NCBI GenBank assembly: GCA_013822725.1
Contig: PNKX01000005.1
Span: forward strand, 184,582-248,581
DNA from: Pirellula sp.
GTDB taxonomy: Bacteria > Planctomycetota > Planctomycetia > Pirellulales > Lacipirellulaceae
Length of the DNA stretch: 64,000 bases
Direction of reading: 5' to 3'
In this document: piece after piece, positions 7,487-16,250 of the stretch
Layout of the letters: every line of letters starts with the position of its first letter
Position numbering within the stretch: the stretch's first letter is position 1
Position numbers and translations under genes: made by a program
The notes under the pieces: generated by a model
What the model saw: only the letters and a program-made list of their open reading frames with translations
What the model was told of the DNA's origin: nothing
The model's database searches: none

Positions 7487-8824
7487 ATGAAATTCGAGCC
7501 CCATCTGCCGCAACTCCCTTCGATCGGCGAGTTGCTCGAACACCCTCGCGTCAAAGGGGTGGTCCAGCGGATCAATCGCTCGACCGTGGCTCAGCGCGCC
7601 GGCAGCTTTCTCGAAGAACTGCGCACCACCGTCGTGGAACGCGCCGGCAAGTTCGAAGTCCCGCCGATGGGCCACTTGGCCGACCGACTGGTGCGGCGCT
7701 TGCTCGGCGAACCGGCCAGCGGCGGCCCCGCCATCAACGCCACCGGCATCGTCGTCGGCCACCGCGACCTTGCGCCGCCGCTCGCCGATGTGGCGGTGCA
7801 TGCGATGATGCAGCAGGCCGGCGAATACCACGACCGCGGCGCCCGCCTGCGGCAAGCGGCCGAGCACGACCTCGCCCAACTGACCAGCGCCGAAGGGGCG
7901 TTGGCGCTGAGCAGCTTCGACGCCGCCCTCGCCGTCGCGCTGGCGTCGACTGCCGCGAACCGTGAAGCCCTGCTCGCGGGCGCGATTGAAACGGCCGCCA
8001 CCGGTATCGACTGGCGCGGTGTGGCGGCCCGCAACGGCGTCGCGCTGCGCAGCGGCAACGAGAACGCTGCGATCACGGCTGCCACAAGTTCCGGCTCGCC
8101 CCTCGCCGCGCTGCTCCGCTCGCCCGACGCCGAACCATGGCTTCCCACCGCCGAAGCGGCGCGACTCGCGAAGACAGCCGGCGCGCAATTCATCGACGTC
8201 GCCCCGCTCGCCGGCCTCGTCAATCCTCAGTCGCACGGTCTCACCACAGTCGAAACAATCCGCGAGCGCCTCGCCGCTGGCGCCGACCTTGTCGTCGTCG
8301 ACGGGGCAGGGCTCCTTGGCGGCCCCAGCTGCGGCTTGTTGTTCGGCCGGCGGGCGCTCATCGACGCCGCGGCAAACCATCCGCTGGCGCGCCTCGCGGC
8401 CGTCGATGCCCTCCACGCCGCCGCGCTCCACGCCACGACTCAGCTCTATCGCGACGACGAACAGGGCGTCATCTTCACGATCCCCGTGTGGCAACTCCTT
8501 TCTGCGCCGGCAGCCAACCTCCAGCAGCGGGCCGAGCGCCTCGCCTCGTTGATCGCCGCCGCCCCCGGCGTCGCTTCGGCCGCAACCGTCGCCGCTGAAT
8601 CGCCCTGGCTACAACTCGGGCAAGTGGCGCTCACCGGCCCCGACTGGACGATCGCCGTCCGTCCCCGCGAAGGGGACGCAGCAAAACTCGCAACCGCGCT
8701 AGCGTCGGGCAGCCGCCCCATCGTCGCCGCGGAACATGACGGAACCGTCAGCATTCATCTCCGCTCGGTCTTCCCCCGCTGGGATCAACACCTCGTCACG
8801 GAAATCGAGCGGGCCACGGGGTAG
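7487..8824 (+). CDS. SelA-like protein lacking the PLP lysine
   Basis: 445 residues. The N-terminus (LPSIGELLEHPRVKGVV) and the INATGIVVG region match SelA, the PLP enzyme that turns seryl-tRNA(Sec) into selenocysteyl-tRNA. SelA has the motif SGDKLLGGPQAG with the Schiff-base Lys; here residues 272-283 read DGAGLLGGPSCG, so Lys is replaced by Gly275. The HPLARLAAVD segment aligns with the SelA NPLxRxxRVDK region, again without the final Lys. It is therefore probably a non-catalytic or repurposed homologue. No selB or Sec tRNA is seen in the window. Annotation as a working selA would be misleading. Confidence 0.75.
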   Translation: MKFEPHLPQLPSIGELLEHPRVKGVVQRINRSTVAQRAGSFLEELRTTVVERAGKFEVPPMGHLADRLVRRLLGEPASGGPAINATGIVVGHRDLAPPLADVAVHAMMQQAGEYHDRGARLRQAAEHDLAQLTSAEGALALSSFDAALAVALASTAANREALLAGAIETAATGIDWRGVAARNGVALRSGNENAAITAATSSGSPLAALLRSPDAEPWLPTAEAARLAKTAGAQFIDVAPLAGLVNPQSHGLTTVETIRERLAAGADLVVVDGAGLLGGPSCGLLFGRRALIDAAANHPLARLAAVDALHAAALHATTQLYRDDEQGVIFTIPVWQLLSAPAANLQQRAERLASLIAAAPGVASAATVAAESPWLQLGQVALTGPDWTIAVRPREGDAAKLATALASGSRPIVAAEHDGTVSIHLRSVFPRWDQHLVTEIERATG

Positions 8825-9299
8825 GAGAAAGACTGGACAGGATCACAAGATTTCGAGGATCGACAGGATTGACGCTCAGCGAAATGCGAGCGAACTGTCG
8901 AGCCCTAGCGCCTACCCGCCTTAAATCCTGTTGATCCAATCAATCCTGTTATCCTGTCAATAATTAAGTCGCGTCGATTACCTCTAGACGCCCCTGTCGG
9001 GCACGGTCGCTATGCCCCTTCCACCCCGTAAAACCGCACCGGTTACAGCGATCTTGCCGCCACCGGAGGCCGCCGTTACGATGCCCCATAGATTCCCGCA
9101 ACTGGTTGCCGCGTAAGGGACAACGCCACGAGGCCGAGCCCGCTCGCCACCCCCAGTCGCTCCCGGGGAGGCCCCGCTCTCCACCCTTTCCCGAGCCATG
9201 TGCCGGCAATTGCCGATCCACTTCGCTCCTGATCGCGTAGAGGGATAGCATAGCTTCTGCTACCTGCACTTATTCTCGTTTTCTCGAAGAGGCACATAC
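8825..9299. other. Spacer without a gene
   Basis: 475 bp between the SelA-like gene and prc. The left part holds the family H palindrome (8836-8959). The rest (8960-9299) shows no convincing ORF on either strand and no clear RNA gene. It presumably contains the prc promoter, but I could not pick a clear -35/-10. Confidence 0.5.
8836..8959. repeat. Composite inverted repeat, family H
   Basis: The left arm GACAGGATCACAAGAT...GACAGGATTGA is matched by the inverted right arm TTGATCCAATCAATCCTGTT and ATCCTGTC. A partial second copy is at 13985-14020. Confidence 0.75.
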
Positions 9300-11483
9300 A
9301 TGTTTCGATCTGCCATGAAAGGCGCCGGCGGCTACCCTCGCCGGGGATTGTTGGGGCTCGCCCTGGTCGGCGTTCTGTCGTCGACGTTGGCCGCCTCCTT
9401 CGCGACGGCCCGTCCGACCGACCCCGATCGTAAAGAGCAGATCAAGCAGAAGAACATCTCGATCTTCGTCAGCTCGCTGATCGACAAGCGCCATATGGCC
9501 CAACTCCGGGTCAACGACGAAATCGCTCGTCGCGCGCTGGAGATGTACTTCAAGACGCTCGATCCGATGAAGCTCTACTTCTACCAGAGCGACATCGACC
9601 AGTTCGCTCCCGAGAGCAGCAAGATCGACGACGCCATCAAAGCGGGCGACGTCACCCTGGCCAAGAAGATCTTCGATCTCTTCCTCACCCGCGTCGCCGA
9701 GCGGACCGCCGTCGCTCAGGCGCTGGTCGACCAACCGCATGACTTCACCATCGACGAGACGATGGAGCGTGACCCCGAGAAGATGACTTGGTTCAAGACC
9801 AAGGAAGAAGCCGACGAGCGCTGGCGCAAGCGCGTCAAGTACGACACGCTGCTACAATCGACCGACGACGAAACTCCGGCCGATAAAACGCTCGAGCGCC
9901 TCCACAAGCGTTACCAAAGCATCGCCCGCCGCTGGGATCAGACGAGCAACGACGAGTTGCTCGAAATGTTCCTCACCGCCGTGACGATGAGCTTCGATCC
10001 TCACAGCAGCTACATGTCGCCCGAGAATCTCGAGAACTTCGCGATTCAGATGCGGCTGGAACTCGATGGCATCGGCGCCTCGCTCGAATCGAAGTATGGC
10101 GAAACGGTCGTCCGGCACATCGTCCCTGGCGGCGCCGCCGATAAGGACGGGCGCCTCAAGGTCGACGACGTCATCACCGGCGTCGCTCAAGGCGCAGACG
10201 GCGAAGTGATCGACATCACCGACATGAAGCTCAACGATGTCGTGATGAAGATCCGCGGCAAACCGGGGAGCGTCGTCCGTCTGGAAGTGAAGAAGGCCGG
10301 CGGGGCCGAACTCACCAACTACGACATTACCCGCGCCCGCATTGAACTGAAGGACAGCGAAGCCCGCAGCGCCGTGCTCGAACGCGATTCGAAGGGCCAG
10401 GTCGTCGGCGACGCCGAAGCGACCACGCTGAAGGTGGCCGAAGACGGTTCGACCGCGCAGGTTCCGACCGGCGAAGTGATCGAGCAGAAGCGGCCCGACG
10501 GCACGGTGTTCCGCATCGGCGTCATCAACCTGCCGAGCTTCTACATGGACATGGAAGGCCGCCGCAGCGGTCGCGAAGACTACAAGAGCGCCGTCCGCGA
10601 CGTGAGACGCTTGCTCGAAGAACTGAAGGCCAAGAAGGTCGACATGGTGGTGATGGACCTCCGCTTCAACGGCGGCGGTTCGCTCCCCGAGTCGGTCGAA
10701 ATGACCGGCCTGTTCATCGACCAAGGCCCGGTCGTCCAGGTGAAGGGTCCCGATGGCCGCGTCATTCCGCACCCCGACGACAAGCCGGGAGCGGTCTGGG
10801 AAGGTCCGCTGATGGTCGTGATCAACAAGTTCAGCGCCAGCGCGAGCGAAATCTTCGCCGGCGCCATCCAGGACTACGGCCGCGGCATCGTCGTCGGCGA
10901 TAAAGCCACGCACGGCAAAGGCACGGTCCAGGAGCTTGAAGAGCTCGGCCGGTACGTCAATCAGTTCAATCCGCCGAACTACGGCGCCTTGAAGATGACG
11001 ATCCAGCAGTTCTACCGCCCCGGCGGCGACAGCACGCAGAACCGCGGCGTCGTCTCCGACATCGAGCTCCCGTCGCAGACGAGCCACTGGCCCGTCGGCG
11101 AGTCGGATCTCGATTACGCCCTGAAGTTCGACAGCGTCCTCCCGCTGCCGCACGAGAACTACCCGAACGCCTCGCCGAAGACGATCGAAGAGCTCCGCCG
11201 CCGTTCCAACGAGCGGGTCGTCGCCAGCGATCACTTCAACAAGGAAAAGCAGCGGATCGCCCGCTACCTCGAACGGAAGGACGAACCCCTCACGCTCAAC
11301 AAGGAGAAGTTCATCGCCGAACGCGACGAGCTGAACACCGAAAAAGAGCAGGAGGAAATGTTCGACGATCTGCAAGCGAACGACAAGCCGGTGTTCCCGC
11401 AGAGCGCGTACAACGACGAACTCGTCGCGATCGCGCTCGACTACCTGGAACTCCTAGGCGACGGGCGGCTGGCGGCTCGCTAA
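9300..11483 (+). CDS. prc: Tail-specific carboxy-terminal protease (Prc/Tsp type)
   Basis: 727 residues with an N-terminal signal or membrane anchor (LLGLALVGVLSSTLAASFA). An N-terminal helical domain leads to a PDZ domain at ~245-340. The S41 catalytic core follows, with INKFSASASEIFAGAIQDYG (nucleophile expected at Ser514) and a Lys in THGKGTVQ (Lys540). The C-terminal DUF3340-like region is Lys/Glu-rich. This is the Prc/Tsp architecture, in which periplasmic proteins are degraded from their C-termini. The gap between Ser and Lys is one residue longer than in E. coli Prc. It stands alone and is followed by a strong terminator. Confidence 0.93.
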   Translation: MFRSAMKGAGGYPRRGLLGLALVGVLSSTLAASFATARPTDPDRKEQIKQKNISIFVSSLIDKRHMAQLRVNDEIARRALEMYFKTLDPMKLYFYQSDIDQFAPESSKIDDAIKAGDVTLAKKIFDLFLTRVAERTAVAQALVDQPHDFTIDETMERDPEKMTWFKTKEEADERWRKRVKYDTLLQSTDDETPADKTLERLHKRYQSIARRWDQTSNDELLEMFLTAVTMSFDPHSSYMSPENLENFAIQMRLELDGIGASLESKYGETVVRHIVPGGAADKDGRLKVDDVITGVAQGADGEVIDITDMKLNDVVMKIRGKPGSVVRLEVKKAGGAELTNYDITRARIELKDSEARSAVLERDSKGQVVGDAEATTLKVAEDGSTAQVPTGEVIEQKRPDGTVFRIGVINLPSFYMDMEGRRSGREDYKSAVRDVRRLLEELKAKKVDMVVMDLRFNGGGSLPESVEMTGLFIDQGPVVQVKGPDGRVIPHPDDKPGAVWEGPLMVVINKFSASASEIFAGAIQDYGRGIVVGDKATHGKGTVQELEELGRYVNQFNPPNYGALKMTIQQFYRPGGDSTQNRGVVSDIELPSQTSHWPVGESDLDYALKFDSVLPLPHENYPNASPKTIEELRRRSNERVVASDHFNKEKQRIARYLERKDEPLTLNKEKFIAERDELNTEKEQEEMFDDLQANDKPVFPQSAYNDELVAIALDYLELLGDGRLAAR

Positions 11484-11525
11484 ACGCAAGGGTTTAGGGA
11501 GCCGACAGAGTTAGCAACCCAAAAG

Positions 11526-11558
11526 ACCGCGGACGAGCCATTCGTCCGCGGTTTTTTT
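11526..11558 (+). terminator. Rho-independent terminator of prc
   Basis: Perfect 10-bp stem CCGCGGACGA / TCGTCCGCGG with a 5-nt loop, followed by seven T (11552-11558), 43 bp after the prc stop. This is one of the few canonical terminators in the window. Confidence 0.92.
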
Positions 11559-11733
11559 GTGCGCCATTTGCCTCAAGGTAGGGTGCCACTGGCATCCTGC
11601 CAGTGCGGAAGCGGGTACACGGCCTCCATCAACCACAGACCCCGAGCTAGCCCGCTCTATAGGCTTCTTCCAAGCCAATTGGCACGCGCACTCTTTCGGT
11701 GCCCCTCACCGGCGGTACGCCAGCGACACCCAT

Positions 11734-12405
11734 CTACACGCTGCTCAAGGGATCGATGGCTGTCGCTGCTATTTGAATGCCGTGGTCCTCAAGGATTTTG
11801 AACCACGTTTCGAATGCACGCTCGCAGAGTTCGGCGGCGTGGCCTAGCTCGCGGCCATCTTTGTCAACGATGGTGCAAGAGAACTCCCAAGTGAAGTCCT
11901 TGAAGGGGTAGTCAACATCCCCAATCGAGCAGTGCCCGACAAACTCGAATTCGCCAATGTTGTCTCCCCAGCGCATCACTGTCGGCTTCAACCGCAGGGG
12001 AAACTCACGTAGTTGGCCTCGCACGAAAGGCTTCAGAATTCGCGGCTCTAAATCGCCCGCCCACTTCGGATCGTGATCAACGCCGCCGTGCTTATACTGA
12101 TGGGCGAGGTAAGAGAGAATTTGAATGGCTCGCGACTTCTCAATATAGCCGTTGACAACGCGGCCCACATTCTCAACGCCATGCTCTTCCAGAATTTTTT
12201 TAACGTAATCGCGGCAGTGCCATGCGTACTGCATAAGCACTTGGCAGCGCTGGGTAATTCGGTTGGTCGGGCCAACACGCTGAATACGGTACCCCTGCCA
12301 GCCCTCAGATTCTGCTGGCTCAACAAGATTCTGATACTCTGCAAGGTCCTCGGAGGCGATATTTCGATCCTCGAGGAACTTCGTGAACAACGTGAATTGT
12401 GACAT
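11734..12405 (-). CDS. Hypothetical protein
   Basis: 223 residues (MSQFTLFTKFLEDRNIASED start). The middle is helical with many aromatic and His residues (RCQVLMQYAWHCRDYVKKIL; ILSYLAHQYKHGG); the second half looks beta-rich (DVDYPFKDFTWEFSCTIVDK). The HQYKHGG segment resembles the short KH-type helices seen in several small uncharacterised proteins. HEPN-like folds are one possibility, but I cannot support it further. There is no signal or membrane helix. Base composition is less GC-biased than neighbouring genes, consistent with accessory DNA. Confidence 0.65.
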   Translation of the reverse strand: MSQFTLFTKFLEDRNIASEDLAEYQNLVEPAESEGWQGYRIQRVGPTNRITQRCQVLMQYAWHCRDYVKKILEEHGVENVGRVVNGYIEKSRAIQILSYLAHQYKHGGVDHDPKWAGDLEPRILKPFVRGQLREFPLRLKPTVMRWGDNIGEFEFVGHCSIGDVDYPFKDFTWEFSCTIVDKDGRELGHAAELCERAFETWFKILEDHGIQIAATAIDPLSSV

Positions 12406-12578
12406 ATAGTCCTCCGCGACAAGCCAATTGTATCAGTGACAGTCAAATGACTAACTGGTTCGCTGACAGGCCTTAGTGAGGGCTGGTGGCGTGCTTTTAT
12501 CTCCGTGCGTAACCACGATAAGTGATTGGCGACCGCTCCTGCATATCGGCGGTCCGCGACGACCTGCCACCAATCACA

Positions 12579-13007
12579 TTATTCGGATGGAGGCTTCCAA
12601 AGGACTTGCCCGTTGCACGCAAGGAGAAGCCGCTTGTACCCCATCGAGTTCATTGGCGGACATGCCAGGACGGCGTCGCAAAAAATGCTTGGCGGCGAGT
12701 ACAGGTGCGCGTTGATGTAGTGGGTAATCAACTCAGGGCAAACGTAAATATTGCCGTCAAACGGAATGTAAAGATTGGCACTACCCACTGCCTCGCCATG
12801 AAACTGACAAATTTCGCATTCGTGGACTCCCATGGCAACAAAGGGTTGCCATGGATTGCGAACGAATTCTAACAAGCGAGCAAAAACTTCAGAATGTGTC
12901 GGGCCGGTAGGAAAACTGCTGAACTTATCGAGCCATCCAACTCCTAAAATGTGTTCTCCGAACACGGGGAGGCTTTCGCACGGCATAAGATCGAGATTAG
13001 CCGACAA
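12579..13007 (-). CDS. Hypothetical protein with CxxC and HYINAH motifs
   Basis: 142 residues if the TTG at 13007 is the start; the alternative is ATG 12986 (MPCESLPVFG). A Cys pair in GVHECEICQFHGE, then GNIYVCPELITHYINAHLY and a final CPPMNSMGYKRLLL, give the look of a conserved single-domain family. The ECEIC pair plus the downstream Cys and His residues could bind metal. I have the impression of a widespread uncharacterised family but cannot name it. It is preceded at 3 bp by the end of another small frame (13011-13109). Confidence 0.6.
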   Translation of the reverse strand: MSANLDLMPCESLPVFGEHILGVGWLDKFSSFPTGPTHSEVFARLLEFVRNPWQPFVAMGVHECEICQFHGEAVGSANLYIPFDGNIYVCPELITHYINAHLYSPPSIFCDAVLACPPMNSMGYKRLLLACNGQVLWKPPSE

Positions 13008-13010
13008 TGA

Positions 13011-13109
13011 TCACTCCAGTGATAGGTACGAGGAACAACGAGCCATCTCTTCCGCTGTGAAAAAATCTGCCGGAGTATAGCTATAAGCAGTCAGGGCCGC
13101 CAATTCCAT
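13011..13109 (-). CDS. Small or truncated ORF, unknown
   Basis: A 32-codon frame from ATG 13109 (MELAALTAYSYTPADFFTAE ending in YLSLE). The frame stays open back to a TAA just upstream (YRKLLRGAGARH precedes the Met). The composition is protein-like, and its TGA sits 3 bp before the TTG start of the next gene. That suggests either a small gene cotranscribed with it or the 3' remnant of a decayed longer gene. No function is assignable. Confidence 0.35.
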   Translation of the reverse strand: MELAALTAYSYTPADFFTAEEMARCSSYLSLE

Positions 13110-13348
13110 GTGCCTCGCACCTGCACCGCGGAGCAACTTCCGATATTACTCATTGCGATTCTCTGCGTCCTCTCGCGGTCCAAAAATCCCCCACCTTCCA
13201 GCTTGAAATTGGCCACCAAGATCGCTAAAGTGAACGTTAGTTCATTACTTGAGGTCGAGGCTGGCCCGCGTACGTAACCGGGGGAGTCTTTCGTGCTGCG
13301 CGCTTATGCCGAGGGTCGCCGCTGCGCTAGCATCGACAGCCACGCCAC

Positions 13349-13555
13349 TGTCGCATCGTCCAGCCAACGCTCGCGGTCACGAGCAAATTCAACAAGCGAC
13401 ACAACGGACGAATTCTGTCGCCAAAAATGCCTCAGGCGACAAATAGCTTAGAACGACAAAATACTGTCGCGACAATTGTCGCCCACGGCGAACAACACAA
13501 ATCCAATGGAGTAAACAACTTCGGACTTCTGTCGCACGAAACGCGATCCGCGACA
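13349..13555. repeat. Cluster of TGTCGC / GCGACA hexamers
   Basis: Eight occurrences in about 207 bp: 13349, 13396, 13416, 13436, 13465, 13469 (overlapping the previous), 13477 and 13530, with a further GCGACA at 13550. They occur on both strands and include the compound site TGTCGCGACAATTGTCGC. Spacing is often close to 20 bp. Confidence 0.7.
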
Positions 13556-13621
13556 GATGTCACCGCGTCGAACCATCCGAAACCAACGAAGCACGTTGGC
13601 TGAAAGCCAACCGATCACCGT

Positions 13622-13798
13622 AGCCTGGGGCAAGCGCAGCGCCGCCCCAGGTTAGCAATCGGAACCAAATCGATTGGCTGAAGGCCAATCTCAACTGATT
13701 GTTCCATTGGCAGAGCGAATAATCGGCTGAGGTTGGCCTTCAGCCAACGGCGCCGTTCATCCTCAACTCCTGGGCCGGCGCTGCGCTTGACCCAGGCT
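13622..13798. repeat. Composite inverted repeat, family K
   Basis: Outer arms AGCCTGGGGCAAGCGCAGCG and CGCTGCGCTTGACCCAGGCT. Inner arms TTGGCTGAAGGCCAA and TTGGCCTTCAGCCAA. A further GGCTGAAAGCCAACC sits just to the left (13601-13616). Confidence 0.8.
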
Positions 13799-14036
13799 AA
13801 GGTGAGTTTGGCCGGTGGCCAAAGAAGGAGTGGTTCGTGGACCGATCCCGATCGGCAATCAATATGTCATGTCGCTTCGCAGCATTCTGTCGTCGCGACA
13901 ACGACCGACCTAAACATCAACGCCCAGCAGATTTACGATTTAAGTCGCCAGAATGCGATCACACGACACAACGCGGCGCGCCTTCATCCCGTTGATCCGT
14001 GCAATCCTGGTATCCTGTCAAAAAGACCAAAAGACG

Positions 14037-14849
14037 TCACGACAACTCCACTTCCATCCCGTCGAACGCCAGTTCAACGCCGGCCGGCAGCTCGGCATTG
14101 GTCGCTTCGTGATCAAAATTGTGCGACAGATGCGTCAGCAGCATCCGCTGCGGGCGCAGTTCGCGCCATACGGCCAGCGTCTCGTCGAGGCTGAAGTGGG
14201 TCGCGTGCGGCTCGCGGCGGAGGCAGTCGAGGATCAGCACGTCGAGCCCTTCGAGCCGCTGCATGCTCGCTTCGGGGATCGCGTTGACGTCGGTGCAGTA
14301 GGCGACGTTGCCGAAACGAAAACCGAGCACCGGCACGAATGGCCCATGGTGGAGTCGCACCGGCAGCACCTTGGCGCCGAGGACGCGAAAGGGATCGAGC
14401 TCGATCGACTCGAACGTCAGCGCCGGAATCGCCCCGGTGTGCAATCGCTCCGGCGGCTGGAAGGCGTAGTCGAACGACTTGCGGATCCGCGCCTCCACCA
14501 CCGGTTCGCAATAGAGCGGCACCGGCCCGCCGAGATAAAACTGCATCAGCCGCAGATCGTCGAGCCCGAAGATGTGATCGGCATGTTCGTGAGTGTACGC
14601 CACCGCGTGAATGATCCCGATCCGCTCGCGCAACAGTTGCTGCCGCAGGTCGGGCGGCGTGTCGATCAGCAGGTTTCCCTCGGGCAGCCCGATCGCCAGC
14701 CCGCAGCGGGTCCGGTTGTTCTTCGGATCGTCGCTAGTGCAAACGGGGCAATCGCAACCGATGGCCGGTACGCCGACGCTGGTGCCGGTCCCGAGAAAGA
14801 CCAAACGTCCCGAAATATCACGGCTAGGGGGCGTTCGGGACACGTGCAA
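14037..14849 (-). CDS. MBL-fold metallohydrolase (PhnP-like)
   Basis: 270 residues. The metallo-beta-lactamase motif THEHADHIFGLDDLR is present. The N-terminal FLGTGTSVGVPAIGCDCPVC and Cys-containing SDDPKNNRTRCGL segments match the PhnP branch, in which extra Cys residues bind a structural zinc. PhnP is a phosphoribosyl 1,2-cyclic phosphate phosphodiesterase, but many planctomycete homologues are not linked to phn genes, and none are nearby. The exact substrate is therefore uncertain. The true start may be slightly downstream of MHVSRTPPSRD. Confidence 0.85.
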   Translation of the reverse strand: MHVSRTPPSRDISGRLVFLGTGTSVGVPAIGCDCPVCTSDDPKNNRTRCGLAIGLPEGNLLIDTPPDLRQQLLRERIGIIHAVAYTHEHADHIFGLDDLRLMQFYLGGPVPLYCEPVVEARIRKSFDYAFQPPERLHTGAIPALTFESIELDPFRVLGAKVLPVRLHHGPFVPVLGFRFGNVAYCTDVNAIPEASMQRLEGLDVLILDCLRREPHATHFSLDETLAVWRELRPQRMLLTHLSHNFDHEATNAELPAGVELAFDGMEVELS

Positions 14850-14944
14850 ACGAGCTCAAAGGTAACGGTTGGCGGGCGAAGGCAGTCCCACGAGTCTAAC
14901 AGCCCGCCGCGGCTGAGAAAATCGCCGCGAGATTCCAAAATACC

Positions 14945-15107
14945 TAACCGCCAAGGACGCCAAGAGCGCCAAGGAAATACGGGAAAAGGAGGAACCGCGG
15001 ATGAACGCGAATAAACGCAGATGGAGGAGGGAAATTAAATCTGCGTTTATCTGCGTTCATCCGCGGTTCCTATGTTTTTTTATTTCCCTTGGCGTCCTTG
15101 GCGGTTC
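14945..15107. repeat. Composite inverted repeat, family A with B core
   Basis: Outer arms AACCGCCAAGGACGCCAAGA and its shortened inverse CCTTGGCGTCCTTGGCGGTT. Inner arms GAACCGCGGATGAACGCGAA and CTGCGTTCATCCGCGGTTCC. Together they form an almost complete ~163-bp nested palindrome between two minus-strand genes. Confidence 0.88.
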
Positions 15108-15119
15108 AATCAAAACGAG

Positions 15120-16139
15120 TTAACCATGCGACAGCGCCGCCAATTTCCGCAGCAGTTCGCCCGCCGCGCCGGCGTCGATCGCTTCCGCAGCGCGGTTTGC
15201 GGCGGCGGTCGGTTCCAACTCCGGATCGACGGTCATCAATCCACACGCCGCGTTAAGAATAACAATGTCACGGGCCGCGCCCGGCTCGCCCGCCAGCACG
15301 CCGCGCACGATCGCCGCGCTCTCGGCAGGGCTTTCAACGCGGGCAGAATCAAGCGATTGGACCGCGAGTCCAAAGTCTTCCAGTCTGTAGACGACCTCGC
15401 GCTCCTCGCCATGGCTCACCTCCGTAGCGAACGTCTTTCCCGTCAGCGTCGCTTCGCCCAGCCCATCTTCGCCGCAGACGACGAGCGCGTGTTCGACCTC
15501 AAGCAACCGCAGCGCCGACGCGAGCAACGGGCGCAACTCCGGCCGTCCCGCGCCGAGCAACTGATGCGACGCCCGCGCCGGATTCGAGAGCGGGCCCAGT
15601 ACATTGAAGATCGTCCGAATGCCGAGCTCCTTCCGCACGGCCGCCACATGCTTCATCGCCGGGTGCATCAGCGGTGCGAAGCAGAAGCAAATGCCGAGTT
15701 CGTCGAGGCAGCGTTCGACCTGCGGAATCGTCGCGGCGATATTGACGCCGAGTTCGGCCAGCACGTCGGCCGAGCCGCTGCGGCTGGTGATGCTCCGGTT
15801 GCCATGCTTCGCGACGGGCACGCCCGTGGCGGCGATCACGAGCGCCGCGGTGGTGCTCACATTGAACAGATTGCTCCCGCCGCCGCCGGTGCCGCACGTG
15901 TCGAGAAGCCGGTCGTAGCGGCTGCGAATCGGCGTCATGTGGGCCCGCATCGCCCGCGCGGCGCCCGCCACTTCCTCGGCCGTTTCTCCTTTGGCTGCCA
16001 GCGAGGTGAGAAAGAGCCCAATCTCGCCCGGGGGACGCTCGCCCGACATGATCGTCCCCATCGCCGCGGTCATCTCGCTCGCTTCGAGGTCTTCGCCAGC
16101 GGCGAGGCGGGCGAGGATCGTGGTGAAAGTGTCGGGCAT
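15120..16139 (-). CDS. trpD: Anthranilate phosphoribosyltransferase-like
   Basis: 339 residues, normal for TrpD, which joins anthranilate to PRPP. Recognisable segments are DTCGTGGGGSNLFNVSTTAA (PRPP loop), AKHGNRSITSRSGSADVLAE (anthranilate site) and RTIFNVLGPLSNPA. Two motifs are unusual. The PRPP loop GTGGD reads GTGGG, and the Mg-binding DE of GLDE reads GLGE within CGEDGLGEATL. Both Asp losses affect PRPP/Mg contacts known from TrpD structures, so activity or metal use may differ. No other trp gene is in the window. Confidence 0.85.
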   Translation of the reverse strand: MPDTFTTILARLAAGEDLEASEMTAAMGTIMSGERPPGEIGLFLTSLAAKGETAEEVAGAARAMRAHMTPIRSRYDRLLDTCGTGGGGSNLFNVSTTAALVIAATGVPVAKHGNRSITSRSGSADVLAELGVNIAATIPQVERCLDELGICFCFAPLMHPAMKHVAAVRKELGIRTIFNVLGPLSNPARASHQLLGAGRPELRPLLASALRLLEVEHALVVCGEDGLGEATLTGKTFATEVSHGEEREVVYRLEDFGLAVQSLDSARVESPAESAAIVRGVLAGEPGAARDIVILNAACGLMTVDPELEPTAAANRAAEAIDAGAAGELLRKLAALSHG

Positions 16140-16210
16140 GGGCGAGCCGATGTTGGGCGTAAGCGAATTCGGGGGGAAGCCCTCATTCTAACTCCCTGGA
16201 ACTCCAGGAA

Positions 16211-16250
16211 GTATGGGTGGCACGCCCTGAAGGTACTCCTGAAGGGCGTG
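16211..16250. repeat. Family E hairpin, degenerate copy
   Basis: CACGCCCTGAAGG and CCTGAAGGGCGTG flank a short centre in the spacer upstream of the nucleoside hydrolase. It is related to the better copy at 54671-54740. Further hairpin-like GGGTTGCTCAACCC sequence follows at ~16310-16340. Confidence 0.55.

Larger units (their letters stand above)
13110..14036. other. ~0.9-kb gene-poor region
   Basis: I see no convincing gene here. It contains the GCGACA/TGTCGC hexamer cluster (13349-13555), the family K composite palindrome (13622-13798), more scattered GTCGC motifs (13867-13970), and a half-copy of family H (13985-14020). The composition and lack of ORFs suggest accumulated repeats or gene decay. 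Confidence 0.5.

Noticed and set aside
7487..8824. Functional selenocysteine synthase SelA
   Set aside because: The essential PLP lysine is replaced by Gly.
9852..11375. 507-codon reverse-strand frame opposite prc
   Set aside because: Composition typical of antisense to a GC-rich gene; the forward frame has protease motifs.
13349..13555. CRISPR array
   Set aside because: The hexamer cluster has no 20-40-bp repeat with unique spacers and no cas gene is near.
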